The notes under the pieces: generated by a model
Seen by the model: the letters and a program-made list of their open reading frames with translations, nothing else
What the model was told of the DNA's origin: nothing
Database searches by the model: none
Position numbers and translations under genes: made by a program
Shown: positions 51,901-64,000 of the stretch, piece after piece
How the letters are laid out: the number at the start of each line of letters is the position of its first letter
How positions within the stretch are numbered: the stretch's first letter is position 1
Assembly (NCBI GenBank): GCA_958496175.1
Contig: OY292275.1
Location: forward strand, 39,137,701 to 39,201,700
Source: Sisyra terminalis
Taxonomy: Eukaryota > Arthropoda > Insecta > Neuroptera > Sisyridae
DNA: 64,000 nt
Direction of reading: 5' to 3'

Positions 51901-53983
51901 AAATTGGCATATGAGCAAAATTACGGAACCAATTAAACTCGTATCTTGAAATATTACTGTACAGACAAATTTGTTTTTAATTTGATTTTCGGCTTTTGAA
52001 GAATTTAGAATTGTTTAATAGAGTTGTAACTAGTTGCAGTTAAGCATCGGTGTTCTATTTATTTATCTCAAAAAAAATCAAAAACCTCCGGTTTTAAACA
52101 TTTTAAATGGCAAGGGATGAATTAAAATAGTTTTTTATACATTTAAATGATCAAAAATCTATGTTTAAGTAAGTAAAGTGATTTAGAGGGAAGGGAAAAT
52201 TTCGAAGTAGGACAATAACAAGATTTTAAAAATTTTATAATTTACAACCAAAAACCGATTTTCAACCCTACTATTTTTACGGAATGTGTACATATTTTTT
52301 TACTGAAAGTCTTGAATAGTCAAACTTGACTCTGCATCAGCTTTATCAAGAGTAGTAAAATCATATTTAAAAGTTTCTTTTTAGATTTGGTTCATTTCAA
52401 TTTGGTGCTACCCCCATTACGAGAATAGTAAAAGTTAGAAATATTTCTGCCGTACCAATTTTAATAATTTGGCACATATTTTTAAACCCATCCAAGAAAA
52501 ATGAAAAGCTAAAACAACCTTTTAGTTTCGTCGTAGACATTTTTAAGGAATTGGTATCTCCCGCAGAATCTATTGTAACATTAGAATCCGAGGACACAGT
52601 ACTTGATGTATCAATTCAGCCATATTATGGAGAAGAAGATAATCTTACTTTTGAAGTAAAACTAAACTTTTGCTTTTGATATAAAAATAATTAATTTTCA
52701 ACAGGTGCAACCAGCAGAAATGTTTTGTCCCCCAAATGCCATTTCGTCAACAAATATAACATTGTTTGTGGATAGTATACGAAACATATCCCATAACGAC
52801 ATTAATGCAGTATTAGTTGGATTTTTAAAATTATCACACTACGACCGGTGAAAAATGCACACTATTTTATTCTGTTTTTAATAAAACAAATAATAAAAGA
52901 ATTTCAGGAGATTTGTATCGGCGACCTCATGGATATAGTTTACGACCTCTAGAAGTAAATATAAATGCAACAATCATAGCCCCCGAAGTGAAAATTGAAT
53001 TTCCTCACGGAAATCTTAGCTTCAAAGTTTGGGCAGCGACTATCATTTCTAATGGTAGTGAAAATAAAGTTCGCCAGTCTTTTGTTATGCGAAATGATCA
53101 TCCGATTCCAATTGTCTTGCGATTATCAGTACCAATACCATTGGAAATTGTTCATATTAAAACTACTTTTCTTTCAAAAAAAGTTTTAAATAAAATATCT
53201 AATGTTGAAATACCATCTCTATCCCGCTGTGAGGTATTAACTTTGATTTTGTTTTATGACCAATAATAATTATTTATTTTTTGTAGATAACGATTGAATG
53301 CAATGTTATAAAAGATTATATGATAAATGTTAACGATACCCTGTTAAAAGAAAACACTTATTATGAGGTTCTTAACAAGACAATAGTGATAGAAAAAGCT
53401 ATCACAATACAACAAGCTAATGTTGGAATACAAGTAAATAATGATAATTCAAAAAGTTTTTAAAAAATCTAAGAGGAATTTTCATCTCTAGCAAATACCT
53501 GTTGAAATATACATTTGTTATCCTGATATTGATATATCAAACGATACATTAGAATTTGGACCAGTGTTTATCAGCACCACAAAAGTTTTGTATTTTTCTT
53601 TAATAAATCGCACAAGTGCGTATGTTTATGTACAATTTATTAACAAAGAAATTATATTCATTTTTTTTAAAGCTGAACCAGTTTCAATTGATATTAGAAA
53701 GAGAAATTTTATTTCGGAGTTTGAAATAGTTCCAACAAGTGGGATTCTCACCCCCTGTAAAGGAGTTCAAGCCTATCCTATGGATTTCCATATCCATTTT
53801 ACTCCTAAGTGAATATTTGTTAACTTTTTTTTTACTAATATAATTTCATGTTTTTATTTCACCAGTGATAGTCGAATGTATAACGAGCAACTAATAATTT
53901 CAGTTCCAAGTGATCACCAATGGCAAACTGTTCAGATAAGTGGAGTTGGCACAAAAAATGCAAAATTTTTCTTCGGAATTTAA
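42904..53983 (+). CDS. DLEC1/CFAP81-like ciliary ASH-domain protein
   Basis: Twenty-two exons by phase: 42904-43089, 43146-43383, 43444-43681, 44141-44255, 44305-44763, 44821-45045, 45099-45220, 45279-45479, 47077-47164, 47217-47320, 49080-49292, 49419-49725, 49793-50344, 50413-50767, 50986-51132, 51196-51445, 52385-52655, 52705-52847, 52939-53233, 53287-53433, 53492-53808, 53866-53983; 1634 residues (human DLEC1 about 1755). The N-terminus (CADVSHVIREVFQNVLSEDT, then a charged coiled segment) fits DLEC1. Repeated ASH/MSP-like beta domains follow, e.g. LQVSKQILNFGYVKCETEH, FGSFQFGATPITRIVKVRN and DTLEFGPVFISTTKVLYFS. DLEC1 (CFAP81) belongs to the central apparatus of motile cilia and flagella, so sperm or chordotonal cilia are likely sites. 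The splices 45479/47077, 47320/49080 and 52847/52939 are the least certain. The stop lies 19 bp from the convergent NSUN6 stop. Confidence 0.82.
45712..46325. repeat. Nested fold-back element in a DLEC1-like intron
   Basis: The outer arms (about 45712-45835 and 46195-46325) are inverted copies: the left side reads CGCTACGATTTGAAGACGTA and TTTACAAGATATCGATATTA, the right side carries their inverse (GATATCTCGTAAACTAAGCG, AATCGTAGCGTCGGAAG). A second, inner inverted pair (TCGCGGCTCCTATTATTTTT at 45889 and ATAGGAGTAGCCGCGA near 46150-46165) bounds a core with GGGGTCGAAGGGCGATCACT and the AAATTAAAAACAAAGTAGAA motif. This nested architecture suggests two successive inverted insertions or a complex fold-back transposon. 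An open frame just upstream (45547-45744) is not needed by the gene model. Confidence 0.82.
46326..47076 (+). other. Remainder of the DLEC1-like intron
   Basis: AT-rich intronic DNA without recognised features between the fold-back and the exon at 47077. Confidence 0.5.
48250..48610 (-). pseudogene. Transposon-derived protein fragment
   Basis: The minus-strand translation includes FEPTYLENLTKASKWNL, preceded by LHAEQQ; another frame reads NNKESLNQLIWKISPKHL, then VVVEIGA and VATNVFNAGSFASLI. The second resembles the repeat-associated protein common in arthropods with an N-x-S-x-N-x-x-IW-x-x-CPK motif, but stops and frameshifts break it. It lies in a 1.76-kb intron (47321-49079) of the DLEC1-like gene. 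The family call is tentative. Confidence 0.4.
48711..48851 (-). repeat. tRNA-derived SINE copy
   Basis: Minus orientation: body ATTTACCGTCGCTCTATAAT, AAATCGAGAAATATCGAA, then the B-box region GAAATTCGAACCCAACATC and head end GAGCGGCCACCAGTAGG. It lacks part of the head between the two boxes. It sits in the same DLEC1-like intron as the fragment at 48250. Confidence 0.75.
51527..51959. mobile_element. Non-autonomous TA-flanked element in a DLEC1-like intron
   Basis: The 433-bp element is flanked by TA on both sides. The left end contains AGTACCTCGAGATACGAG, the right end read inverted contains CAAGATACGAGTTTAATTGG. Both ends carry more GTACGAG/TACGAAC motifs inward (e.g. ATTGGAGGTACGAGCC). 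The TA duplication fits a Tc1/mariner-type miniature element. No transposase. Confidence 0.7.
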
Positions 53984-54002
53984 ATTATATATGAAACTTT
54001 GT

Positions 54003-57000
54003 TTACTTTTTTCTAAAATGAGAAATAAAAAATCCTATACTATCTAAACATGACTGAGATATCGGATCGTATGTATATGAAGGTCCAAATCTTTGCAGAT
54101 AGTTACATTGTTCTTGATTCAAATTTGATGTTTTCCAACCCGGATTTCCTAATCTAGGATTGGCTGGAATTAGTTCTAAATTTTTATATTTATTTAGAGC
54201 CCATCGGACTAGATCTTCATTTTCAGCTAAAGTGATTGTACATGTGGTATAAACTAGTGTACCTCCAGGTTTAAGTAATTTAACGGCCTAAAATTAAAAT
54301 TAAATTTATACTTAAGTTTAACTTCAAAGAGAAAATGGATTACATTGTTAAATAGTTTTTTTTGTAATGAAGAATATGACTCCAATTCTTTCAACGTAAT
54401 ATTATTTCGAAGAAGTGGCCTTTGACCTAATCCACTACAAGGAGCATCAAGCAAAATTTTATCGAAAGAATTAGGAAAAAATGGTGGTCCATTCGTACAA
54501 GTATTATCTTTAGAATTTTCTGCAAGAATTTTTGTCGAGTCAAATTGATAAACTTGCACAAAACCATTAGAAAAATGTTTGCATTTTTCTTTTAATGGTT
54601 CAATTTTTGATGAAACTTTTTCAATAGCTATTAAAGTACCCTAAAATAAAATATATTTTTTAACAAACTACATTTAGTGAACGCACATAATAAAAATCTA
54701 AATTCAAAAGTTTATAACTGCAATATTCAATATACCTGATTTTTCATTAATGCTCCCAGATGTGTAGTTTTGTTTCCCGGAGCAGCACACATATCTAAAA
54801 CGTATTCATGAGGCTGTGGGTTGAGAACATGACAACAAACTATGGAAGGTAAATTTTGCAATAATATATCTCCACGCTTCAGTCCAATTTCATCAAAATT
54901 AGGACAACCACTAATTGAATTATTAACTTCGACAGCGACTCCGCTAAAACATAATAAAATAGTTAATAATTGTTTGAAAGTAAAATAATATTTAAATAAC
55001 ATACGTTATTTTCGTATTTTCGCCATTAAAAAGTCCCTGGCGTTTTATTCGCGCTATACCATTTCCAACAAATAATTTAGGTTCATCAAATTTTTTATTA
55101 AATCCTTGTTTGCACTTGCCAGTTAAATCAACGTAAATGCTAACTTCTTCTCCCAGTTGGACACCTAAAATAAAAATCATATTTATATAGGTTCCGTTTA
55201 TATAACAAGAATGTTATAACAATATAATACAATTAAAGAAAAACAATTTTTTATGATTTAGTAAGACTAAAAGGCTCCAAAAGTTGTTTAAACTATCAAA
55301 TACGTATTTCAATTGCCAAGTATTCTTATTTGGTGGTCAAGGTCTAAATAATTTCGTGTATATGGTTTTGATGGATACTATGGTAATGTCGTTGCGTGAG
55401 TTTTCGTTGCCCGGGGTCAACTGATAATTCGCGGCCTCTATTTACATCATTAGTCAAGAAAATTGGTAATAAGTCAACTACCTTTAAATTTATTAACTAC
55501 TTACAAATGCACTCTTCGTGTTTCTGTCAAAGCAAAATCTTATAAATGGCAATATACCACCCCATTTTCATGTGCCGCTTGGAGCCATACTCTTCCTGTG
55601 TCCACCACGCAACGCTACTGTACTATGAAAAGGGAAAAAGGTAACATTACAAACATTTGAGCTTAAATTTGGAGCTTTACTATTGCTTTCATTTTTTTAC
55701 CAAATGCACATAAACATACAAAAATCTTCCGTGATGAAATGAATGGGAGATAATAGGAATTGTTTTCCATTACGAGATAATCTTATTTAAAAAAGTTATA
55801 TTTGATTTGTGTATTCATTTAAGTTTTACTATATGTAATAAACTGGTAGTCAAATTTTTCACTTACATGTATCGAACCCGTCGTAGAACAAAGGTACAAC
55901 TCAAAAATTGAACTTGTTGAGAAATCTTATATATTAAGATTGCTGATCTGTGAGACCTTTTCGTTAGTGGGGAGAAATAGTCTCTCTCACTCCATCCGCA
56001 TCCATTCCATACATATTACAACTTGCGTTACATTTGAACTACTAAGCTCAATAGATCTCGCTCACTCACTCTTCTGCATCAAAATTATATTTCGTTGTAA
56101 TTAAAGCACCTGATCTCTGTCCATAATACTTTCCGTTAGGATGGAGTGTAACGGATTCTACTCTAGTCGTTAATCAAGTTCTTGTTCTATACTATGACTA
56201 GGCACTCAAAGAAACACCCTCGCTTACGTGGTGGGGTGATTTATTAGTTACCCTTCTATTCTAGGTACAAAATAGGCGGCTTCCTCATTGTAAAACTGCT
56301 GCTAACTCAAAACTTGCAATTTTTGAGTTGCACCTCTATTCTAAGACAGGTGCGATATGTCGCTTCAATGTAAACAATAGCTGTTTTGTATTTCTAGTTT
56401 TATATACCACAATTAATGCCATATTAACTACCTTAACTACCCGTCAAAAAGCTACTTTTGTTCTATTTAAATTCATTTGTCAAGTATACTTAAATTGGCT
56501 CATGTAATGTGAGCTACCTAAACTCGTTTTGAGCGTAGCGATGAAAGTTTTGTATGGGTGAGAAAGAGAATATTTTTTCTCATAAAACTAAGTTTGAATA
56601 TTGAATCTCGTAACGGATAAAGAGAACTTTAGATTTAAGGCTTTCACGGTCGGTTTTATTCAAAATACAACTCTTTAAAGAAACAATGAATCTACTGGTA
56701 CCCGAGTGGTCTAGGTGACCGCTCTAAAACTAGTAGGTAATGGGTTCGATCCTCGTATCGGGCAAATTTTCAATATTTCTCGATAACAGATTTAATTAAC
56801 CTTAGAGTCACTAAAGGACCTTAATAGTTATAAAGCGACGGTAAATAACAGTTAAAAAAGAAAGTTTCGGAGCAATTACGCCCTGAACATGCGGAGACCC
56901 GGAGAGGTAGCGAAACGTTGGCGACATAGTCAATCAAATAACACGGCTTTGGATTCAAAAGCCATAACCTTTTCTTTAAAGAGCTGTATTTTGGGCAAAG

Positions 57001-57709
57001 AAAACATTTTCCAGTTTACTAAAGGCATATGCTTGTTTTGTTAAGCTCTTATATTAATATTTAATAAAAATTGTATTGCCTTAACAAAGAAATTGTTCAG
57101 CTTATTAAAATATTCTTAATTATACTTAATACATTTTCACTAATAACTAATTTTATTGCTCAACCTGTTTCTAATCCTAGAACTCCAGGAGCAAATATAT
57201 GAGCACCGCGTAAAACAGCAGCTCCACATTTTGTATCAATTACAACTTCTTTATTTTTAGGTTTTAAATCTAGCCATTCTGTGGAAAAGTTTGATACAAT
57301 AATAACATCGTCCAATATCGGATGCGGTAAAATATCTGGAACGCCAGGATAATTCCGGTCTTTACAATACTGAAAACAAAAATGTAAATCCTCATAATAA
57401 TCTGTTATAAAACTTTAAAAATACCTTTGAAAAATACAGTTTGAATTGGTCTAATAAAACTTCTCGTTTTGTTGTTATAGTATTTACTCTAAAAGTGCTA
57501 ATTTTTGGATTTTGTGTTAACCAAATAAATAATTCATTGACTTGATTTAAAACTTGAAACTCCTGTAATAAAAGTAATGTTTGTAATTTAAACTTTCGCG
57601 CTTATTTTTTTCATTTAACCTCTTGCGGGCTTTCCACTTTCGTTACGCTTAGAAATTGCTTTTTTATGGCTTCTAGTACATCGTTTCGAATAAACTGATA
57701 GGAAATCAT
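54003..57709 (-). CDS. NSUN6: tRNA (cytosine-5) methyltransferase NSUN6
   Basis: Seven exons on the minus strand: 57620-57709, 57425-57562, 57165-57369, 55005-55164, 54736-54943, 54344-54640, 54003-54287; 460 residues (human NSUN6 469). After an N-terminal helical part comes a PUA domain (VVIDTKCGAAVLRGAHIFAP, VGNGIARI). The Rossmann methyltransferase fold has the SAM motif YVLDMCAAPGNKTTHLGA, ILLDAPCSGLGQRPLLRNN with motif IV cysteine, and YTTCTITLAENEDLVRWAL carrying the second (catalytic) cysteine of motif VI. The C-terminal block QRFGPSYTYDP and SIGFFISHF completes the family pattern. NSUN6 methylates C72 of tRNA-Cys and tRNA-Thr acceptor stems and some mRNAs. The 2-kb intron 3 (55165-57164) is loaded with repeats; all phases are consistent. 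Confidence 0.95.
55384..55620. mobile_element. Small hAT-like miniature element in NSUN6 intron 3
   Basis: 237 bp from TAATGTCGTTGCGTGAG to CCACCACGCAACGCTACTG, flanked by TACTATGG (55376-55383) and TACTATGA (55621-55628), an 8-bp duplication with one mismatch. Internal sequence (CTCTTCGTGTTTCTGTCAAA, CATGTGCCGC) matches the copy at 13385-13630. Confidence 0.78.
55886..56341. mobile_element. TA-flanked miniature element in NSUN6 intron 3
   Basis: 456 bp flanked by TA. Inverted ends: GAACAAAGGTACAACTCAAA on the left; GAATAGAGGTGCAACTCAAA when the right end is read on the minus strand. The match continues through AAATT and beyond. The interior is less AT-rich, with CTCACTCACTC and CTCTCTCACTCC. 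No coding capacity. Confidence 0.75.
56661..56994. repeat. Inverted-end repeat enclosing a SINE
   Basis: CAAAATACAACTCTTTAAAG at 56661 is inverted at 56971-56994 (CTTTAAAGAGCTGTATTTTG). Between them lies the SINE 56692-56850, then GGTAGCGAAACGTTGGCGAC, a motif similar to the arm of the hairpin at 3130-3175. The SINE seems to have inserted close to the left end. Confidence 0.6.
56692..56850 (+). repeat. tRNA-derived SINE, reference copy
   Basis: Plus-strand copy with the head CTACTGGTACCCGAGTGG followed by an A-box-like TGGTCTAGGTGACC and a B box GGGTTCGATCC (about 56748-56758), i.e. the two internal promoter elements of RNA polymerase III spaced as in a tRNA (Leu/Ser-like). The body contains TTTCTCGATAACAG, CTTAGAGTCACTAAAGGACC and ends TAAAGCGACGGTAAATAACA. 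The acceptor stem is imperfect, so it is not a functional tRNA gene. Related copies: 21021, 23757, 41849, 48711. Confidence 0.8.
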
Positions 57710-58449
57710 TTTTGTGCGTGGATTTTTGGAATATTTTTTTCAAAAAATTATGAAATAAATTATTTCAATATGGTTTTTTAACAGTAGGTGTCTATCAAAG
57801 GAACGTTTTTACTGAGTTTTATTGGTTGATTTCGAGTCACATGGGATTGAATCAACCAATCGTAAATGTTTGGGACCCCTAGACGTGGCATGGTGTACAA
57901 ATTCACTTCCACGTCCGCCATATTGACAGCAGTCACTTTTGGGAGTAATTGGTTAATGTGCTAGCGTTTCCACAAGAAACCGAATATTTTGTATTTTGAA
58001 TCGTAAGTACTGCATTTTAAAATCTTTATATTTGTTTCACATTTTTGTAAGGATAAAGAGTTCGTTGGTTTCGTAATTGCTGTGTATTTTGTGAAATATT
58101 TACCAATCTCGGGGAGGCGACGAAGGTGACAATCCGTCAATGTTTGTCGGCATTTCATTTCAATTTTATTCTATATCGTTTATTCAAGGTTTTTTTGGTC
58201 GTGGAACTTTTTTTCAAATTTTCTATTAACTATCATTAAGAAAGAAGTGTGTATAAGAGTGTATTTTTTTTGTATTTCTCAGATAACGTATGTTCAATCG
58301 ATATAGAATTTATCTCCATTTTGCAATTATGAATCATTCGTAGATGACACGTTTTTTCCATGCTAATTATTTAAAAAAATACATTTTTTGTCCGATATAA
58401 AATATTAACTGCTTTTTATTTTGTAGAAATTGATTTACAATCTGCAATC
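57710..58449. promoter_or_regulatory. Head-to-head intergenic region of NSUN6 and Arf1
   Basis: 740 bp separates the start codons. A pyrimidine-rich acceptor ending TTTTGTAG at 58425 lies 24 bp before the Arf1 ATG, which suggests a non-coding first exon for Arf1 within this interval, probably near 57880-58260 where the sequence is least AT-rich. Confidence 0.6.
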
Positions 58450-59949
<1,500 letters not shown>

Positions 59950-61724
59950 TTTCAACTATCAAGGACACCACACAAATATAAGACCACCACTATTCTCTTA
60001 TTTGCTAAGATAATGACGAAGAACAGCAACATTGACTGTTTGTGTGTGAGTGTTGGAGGAGTGATCTTGTGTAAGACGTAGGGGCATCTCGCATGTTCGA
60101 TTATTTCCCCTACATTTTACATACGATATTATTGCCTCTTAGTGCGTGGACTGCTATATTATTATATATAGTGTGTGAGCATTATCACACTTTTTATTAT
60201 TACAAATACTTCTTACTGAAATAGTTGGAAAACTTCCTAACATATATTAGCCTCAATTTCCCCGTTTCCTTCTTTCCCATCTACTCCTTTCACAAGATAT
60301 CTTTTCCCACTCTAATTACTTATTTAGGATATGTTAATTAATTGAGTTCTTTTGTAATAAGCCGAGCTTAAACGCATTTTTAGGTCTTGTTCATTTAATC
60401 AATGTTTGTAGCCTTAAGTTATATTGCCCTTCCTTTAATCTCCACAAATTTCAGGTGAAAATGTGCTAAAGAGACAATATGAACATTGTAATTAATTTTG
60501 TGTGATTGGATATTTTAGTTAGAAAAAGAAGTAATAAATATTCATTTAAAATTATCCTTATGCTATCTTTTAAAATTAAAAGTTGTGAGTGATTTACAGA
60601 ATGTGCCTAAGCAAACGCTTAATGTGTAAAATTATAATTTCCTTTATCAGGTCATTATTTCATTCCATTGGTTTATTTTTGAAAATTTTGAAATAACCCT
60701 CAACTACATTCTCTTTTTATAAAATTTTTGACCTAAGTAGCAAATGTTATAAACATTAAAGTGTAAATATAAATGCAAAGTACAGATATGCTTTAGTTTA
60801 CATTTTTTATAAAAATTCAAATAGATAGGTAACATATTTCGTTAGCGTGAATTAGAATGAATAATTTTACTATTACTTCTTCATTTTAGAGATACGATCA
60901 ACTATACATATTATATTTTGCTTATTGAACGATAAGTTACTAGTGTTCAGTATTAAAGCTTTAGAATGTTTTCACCTTGGTTTTAAGTTGCCTCTTGTAA
61001 TCATGATCAATCAACAGCCAGGACAACAATTGTACATCAATTTTCATTTCGTATATAGAACAATTATAACATATTTTAAAAGAAAATGTACAATTTTTTC
61101 TAGTTCTGTTTGTTTTTTGCATATTCATGAACACGTGAATTTTAAAAGGGGTATTATTCTAAAAGAAATTTTAAATGGAAGAAATATTTTTTTTCTTGTT
61201 TGGCATTATTATGAACTTGTTAAAATACCGCGTGTGGGTATTTGTAATTTTTAAATAATTGTTATCCAACGAATCTAGAGAAGCGTTAAAATATTTTACG
61301 TTTTTAAATTTGTTAATTCTTTGCATGTATTTTCAGTTTTCTTCCATATAAAATTTATTTAATTACTAAAAATTACAGTTTTGTAATCAAAAATCTATTT
61401 GGGATAATTACAAATTGATTTGTACTACCTAAAATGGAGTATGATTTCAAAAGCTGTAAGCGTTCATATTTTATTATATATATATTTTTGGCAGATAATA
61501 CACATATTTGAGCGGTAAACGAACTGGTTTACTAATGACGAGATGTTGACATTCCGGTTTGTCTTTGTGCTGTATTAAAATGAAATAAATTTATCATCTT
61601 AACTTAAAAATTAATTTATTGAAATTATAAAACCCAGTTCCAAGATTAAAATTATAGTATTACAAATTAACACTCAATAAAAAATTCACATAATTTAATA
61701 AAATTTAAGTAACTATAAAAGCAT
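59950..61724. other. Arf1 3' UTR and convergent intergenic region
   Basis: The stretch after the Arf1 stop contains a less AT-rich segment (59990-60130) typical of a 3' UTR start, then AT-rich DNA with several AATAAA-type signals on the plus strand, for example near 60531. Spd-2 ends on the opposite strand at 61725. No further gene is seen; a 109-residue open frame at 60925-61254 has no coding character. Confidence 0.55.
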
Positions 61725-63980
61725 TTATCGACGTTGAGAAGAGGTTCGTTCTGTTTTAACAGGTAGTTGAATAACTTGGTTTTCACTATAAATCTAAAAA
61801 ATAAAGTTATAATAATTGATTTTTTAACACTTTTCTTACTTACATAAATTGTTGTATCCTGAATAGTTTGTTCATAGTCCGGTCTTAGCGATACATCTAT
61901 TGAAACACTAGAGTGCGGCAAAATATTTCCAAGATGAGGCGTTATTAATAACATAGGAATACTTTCTATGCGAAAGTGGGTGACCTGAGAATGTCTTGAA
62001 GCTATAAAAAATTTTTTTGGTGTTCGTCCTAGCACTATTGTATTAGGTTCGATATAAAGACCTCCATGATTTTCGATGCGGTTTCTTAAAAACATGTAAT
62101 TAAATTAAAATTGAAATTCATAATAAAATTGAAATATACTTCTCGGTTCGAATTAGCGTAGAGTTATTATCGACAAAGGTAGTTTGATCTCCCAAAATCG
62201 TATGAAATACACAAGATTCATCTTCTGCCTCCATTATTATTTGTGAGTATTCTAAATTTTTTTCAACCGTGAGTCCAATGCTTCTTGTTTCTAAATTTTC
62301 AATTAGTGCCGAGATAGAATTGCTATGTTCTTTACAAAAATGGATATCACTAAGTACTTGTTCGTCCGGGTAATGAGATTCAAGAATTTCTTTCAAGCTA
62401 TTTGAATACGACTGATTCTTTAATTTAACTTCTTTAATAAGTCTAAAATAAAAGGTGATAAATTAAATATATAGTAAAACTAAGAATTTGGAATATAAAA
62501 ATATATATAGTCTAATTATTAGACAGACTATTAGTCAATCTAACCGTTTCGTACAAGTAAGATAATCCATTCCTTACTACTGGCCTTAAGATATTTCATC
62601 CTTAATACTTTTAAAATTTTATTAAATTTCGCCACAAAATATAAAAAAGAAGTTTTCTATTTTTCATTTACAATACGTATCTGAAATTCTAGAAACAATT
62701 TTCAAGTGCTATATATAAAAAGTACATATAGCCAGAACTGTAAGAATTGAAAAAATGAACTCAAATAAACCAGAAAGAAAGCATTTAGAAAATGTTTCAA
62801 TATGGTGCTAGAAAATGTGGACTGGTCATACGTAATTGAAATTACTCTTATTTTCATTCGTTATAAGAGATAATACAAATTACGTAAGATAAATTTTGGC
62901 ATTTTAGACTTTCTTCCCTTAATAAGGTACAATATCTTTCTTAAGTAAAAATAGAAGAAATAAGAAATTTATACCCTTCCTCATTTCAACGCTTTAGCAA
63001 GTTATAAATCTTTAGTAATTTTAATTGACTCTTAGCATGACGGTGAAATATTTTAAGGCGAAATATAGCAGCAACAGTTTTTGTATCAATGATAAACGCA
63101 TACCTTCGCAATCTAAATTTAGTTGGTTCTGGTCCTGTTGTTATCTCCAAAGAAGCTATATGATTAACATCAATATTTGTAAATAATTTTTTAAGATCAT
63201 CTAATTTAGGTCGATAATGAACAAAAAATTTTCGTTCTTGTCCTGGTTGTAGGATCACACATTTTGGTGATATCGACAATTTTGAGTCTTCAATAAACGT
63301 GAGATCTTTAAATGTTAATTTTAGATGAGCAAACGCAGGTACATTTCCCTTATTTTTGATAGTAAATGATTTTTCTAAGTACATTGAGTTGGATATTACT
63401 CCTAACGAAAGCCAACCAGATCCGTGAGCATCTCGAGCTATGCTTCCATATTCTATATTAATGTGACCTCCATATCCGTATAAGCGAATTACTTTTTTAT
63501 TTGTATGTTCCAAAGTATTAAAACAAATTTTTCCTGTTGCAGCTCCAATGTGCGTAGGAGTAAATATAACTCTTAAAGATCGTGATTCGTTTCCATGCAA
63601 AATCAAATTATTTCCATTTTCAATTTGTTGAATTTTAAAATCTCCTGTTATTTGAACATTGAATTTAACTCGATGAAGTGATCGGTTTCGAATTACAACA
63701 TCGCTTTGCACAGATTTTCCTATTTTCACACAACCCCAAACTAATTCTGTTTTTGAAGCTTCAAATGCAGATTTTTCTTTGTGTGGTTTTGAAAGACTTA
63801 AAGTACTGCTATATTGTGAATTTGGACTACATGAATTTAAGTTATATTGAGAACTTTTCGGTGAAAGAGATTCTGCTGTTGTGTAACTAGATCGACTGCT
63901 TGATCTACTTACTAACTCAGGTGGCGAAAGTGCTTGTTTTCCGAAACACCATGATAATGGAGAGCTTGATTTTTTTTTTC
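61725..63980 (-). CDS. spd-2: Spd-2/CEP192-like centrosomal protein, C-terminal part
   Basis: Four exons visible on the minus strand: 63104-63980, 62140-62442, 61844-62084, 61725-61793; the 5' part lies beyond the window. A serine-rich stretch (SSSRSSYTTAESLSPKSS) precedes tandem ASH domains: LVWGCVKIGKSVQSDVVIRN, RVIFTPTHIGAATGKICF, VIRLYGYGGHINIEYGS, then GWLSLGVISNSMYLEKSFTI and HYRPKLDDLKKLF. A final domain reads LYIEPNTIVLGRTPKKFFIA and SVSIDVSLRPDYEQTIQDTT, ending SSQRR. LYGYGG followed by a second ASH unit is characteristic of CEP192/Spd-2, which recruits pericentriolar material and Polo/Aurora kinases to centrioles. The large intron 62443-63103 has no recognised content. Another ASH protein is possible but less likely. 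Confidence 0.85.
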
Positions 63981-64000
63981 CTTTAAAAAAATTAAAATAT

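Noticed and set aside
56692..56770. Functional tRNA gene
   Set aside because: A- and B-boxes are present but the acceptor and anticodon stems do not pair well, and the same sequence recurs with a long body, so it is a SINE head.
60925..61254. 109-residue plus-strand open frame after Arf1
   Set aside because: AT-rich composition, no family resemblance, no splice context; most likely Arf1 3' UTR or intergenic chance frame.

Overview
The window is AT-rich eukaryotic nuclear DNA. Genes are split by short, AT-rich GT-AG introns, and mobile-element debris is abundant. An Arf1 almost identical to the Drosophila protein, a Chromator-type chromodomain protein (an insect gene), tandem nrf-6-like acyltransferases and a DUF4817-type mariner transposase all point to an insect. 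The order cannot be fixed from the sequence alone.

Layout. 1-11 kb is gene-poor: two decayed non-LTR retrotransposon fragments, a near-perfect 119-bp-arm hairpin, a GC-rich island and one orphan exon. 11.7-29.9 kb is a tandem segmental duplication. Each unit carries an intact 11-exon gene for a 683-residue NRF-6-like membrane acyltransferase, and all eleven exon lengths match between the copies. The copies differ by private insertions: hAT-like miniature elements in copy A; a SINE, a fold-back, a LINE tail and a nested composite element containing a dead mariner in copy B. Their similarity is mosaic, which suggests gene conversion.

30-64 kb holds six conserved housekeeping or ciliary genes: TFIIH p44 (Ssl1, minus strand), Chromator (plus), a DLEC1/CFAP81-like ciliary ASH-domain protein of 22 exons (plus), the tRNA m5C methyltransferase NSUN6 (minus), Arf1 (plus), and the 3' part of a Spd-2/CEP192 centrosomal protein (minus, running off the window). 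Ssl1/Chromator and NSUN6/Arf1 are head-to-head pairs. DLEC1-like/NSUN6 and Arf1/Spd-2 are tail-to-tail; the first of these has only 19 bp between stop codons.

I rebuilt exon chains by hand from splice sites and reading phase. Apart from the truncated Spd-2, every gene gives a complete frame close to the family's usual length. I did not find a clearly new biological system. The most informative points are the mosaic tandem paralogs, the nested insertion whose empty site survives in the paralogous unit, a family of large fold-back elements sharing an internal core, and a dispersed tRNA-derived SINE. Family assignments come from recognition of motifs, not from database searches.
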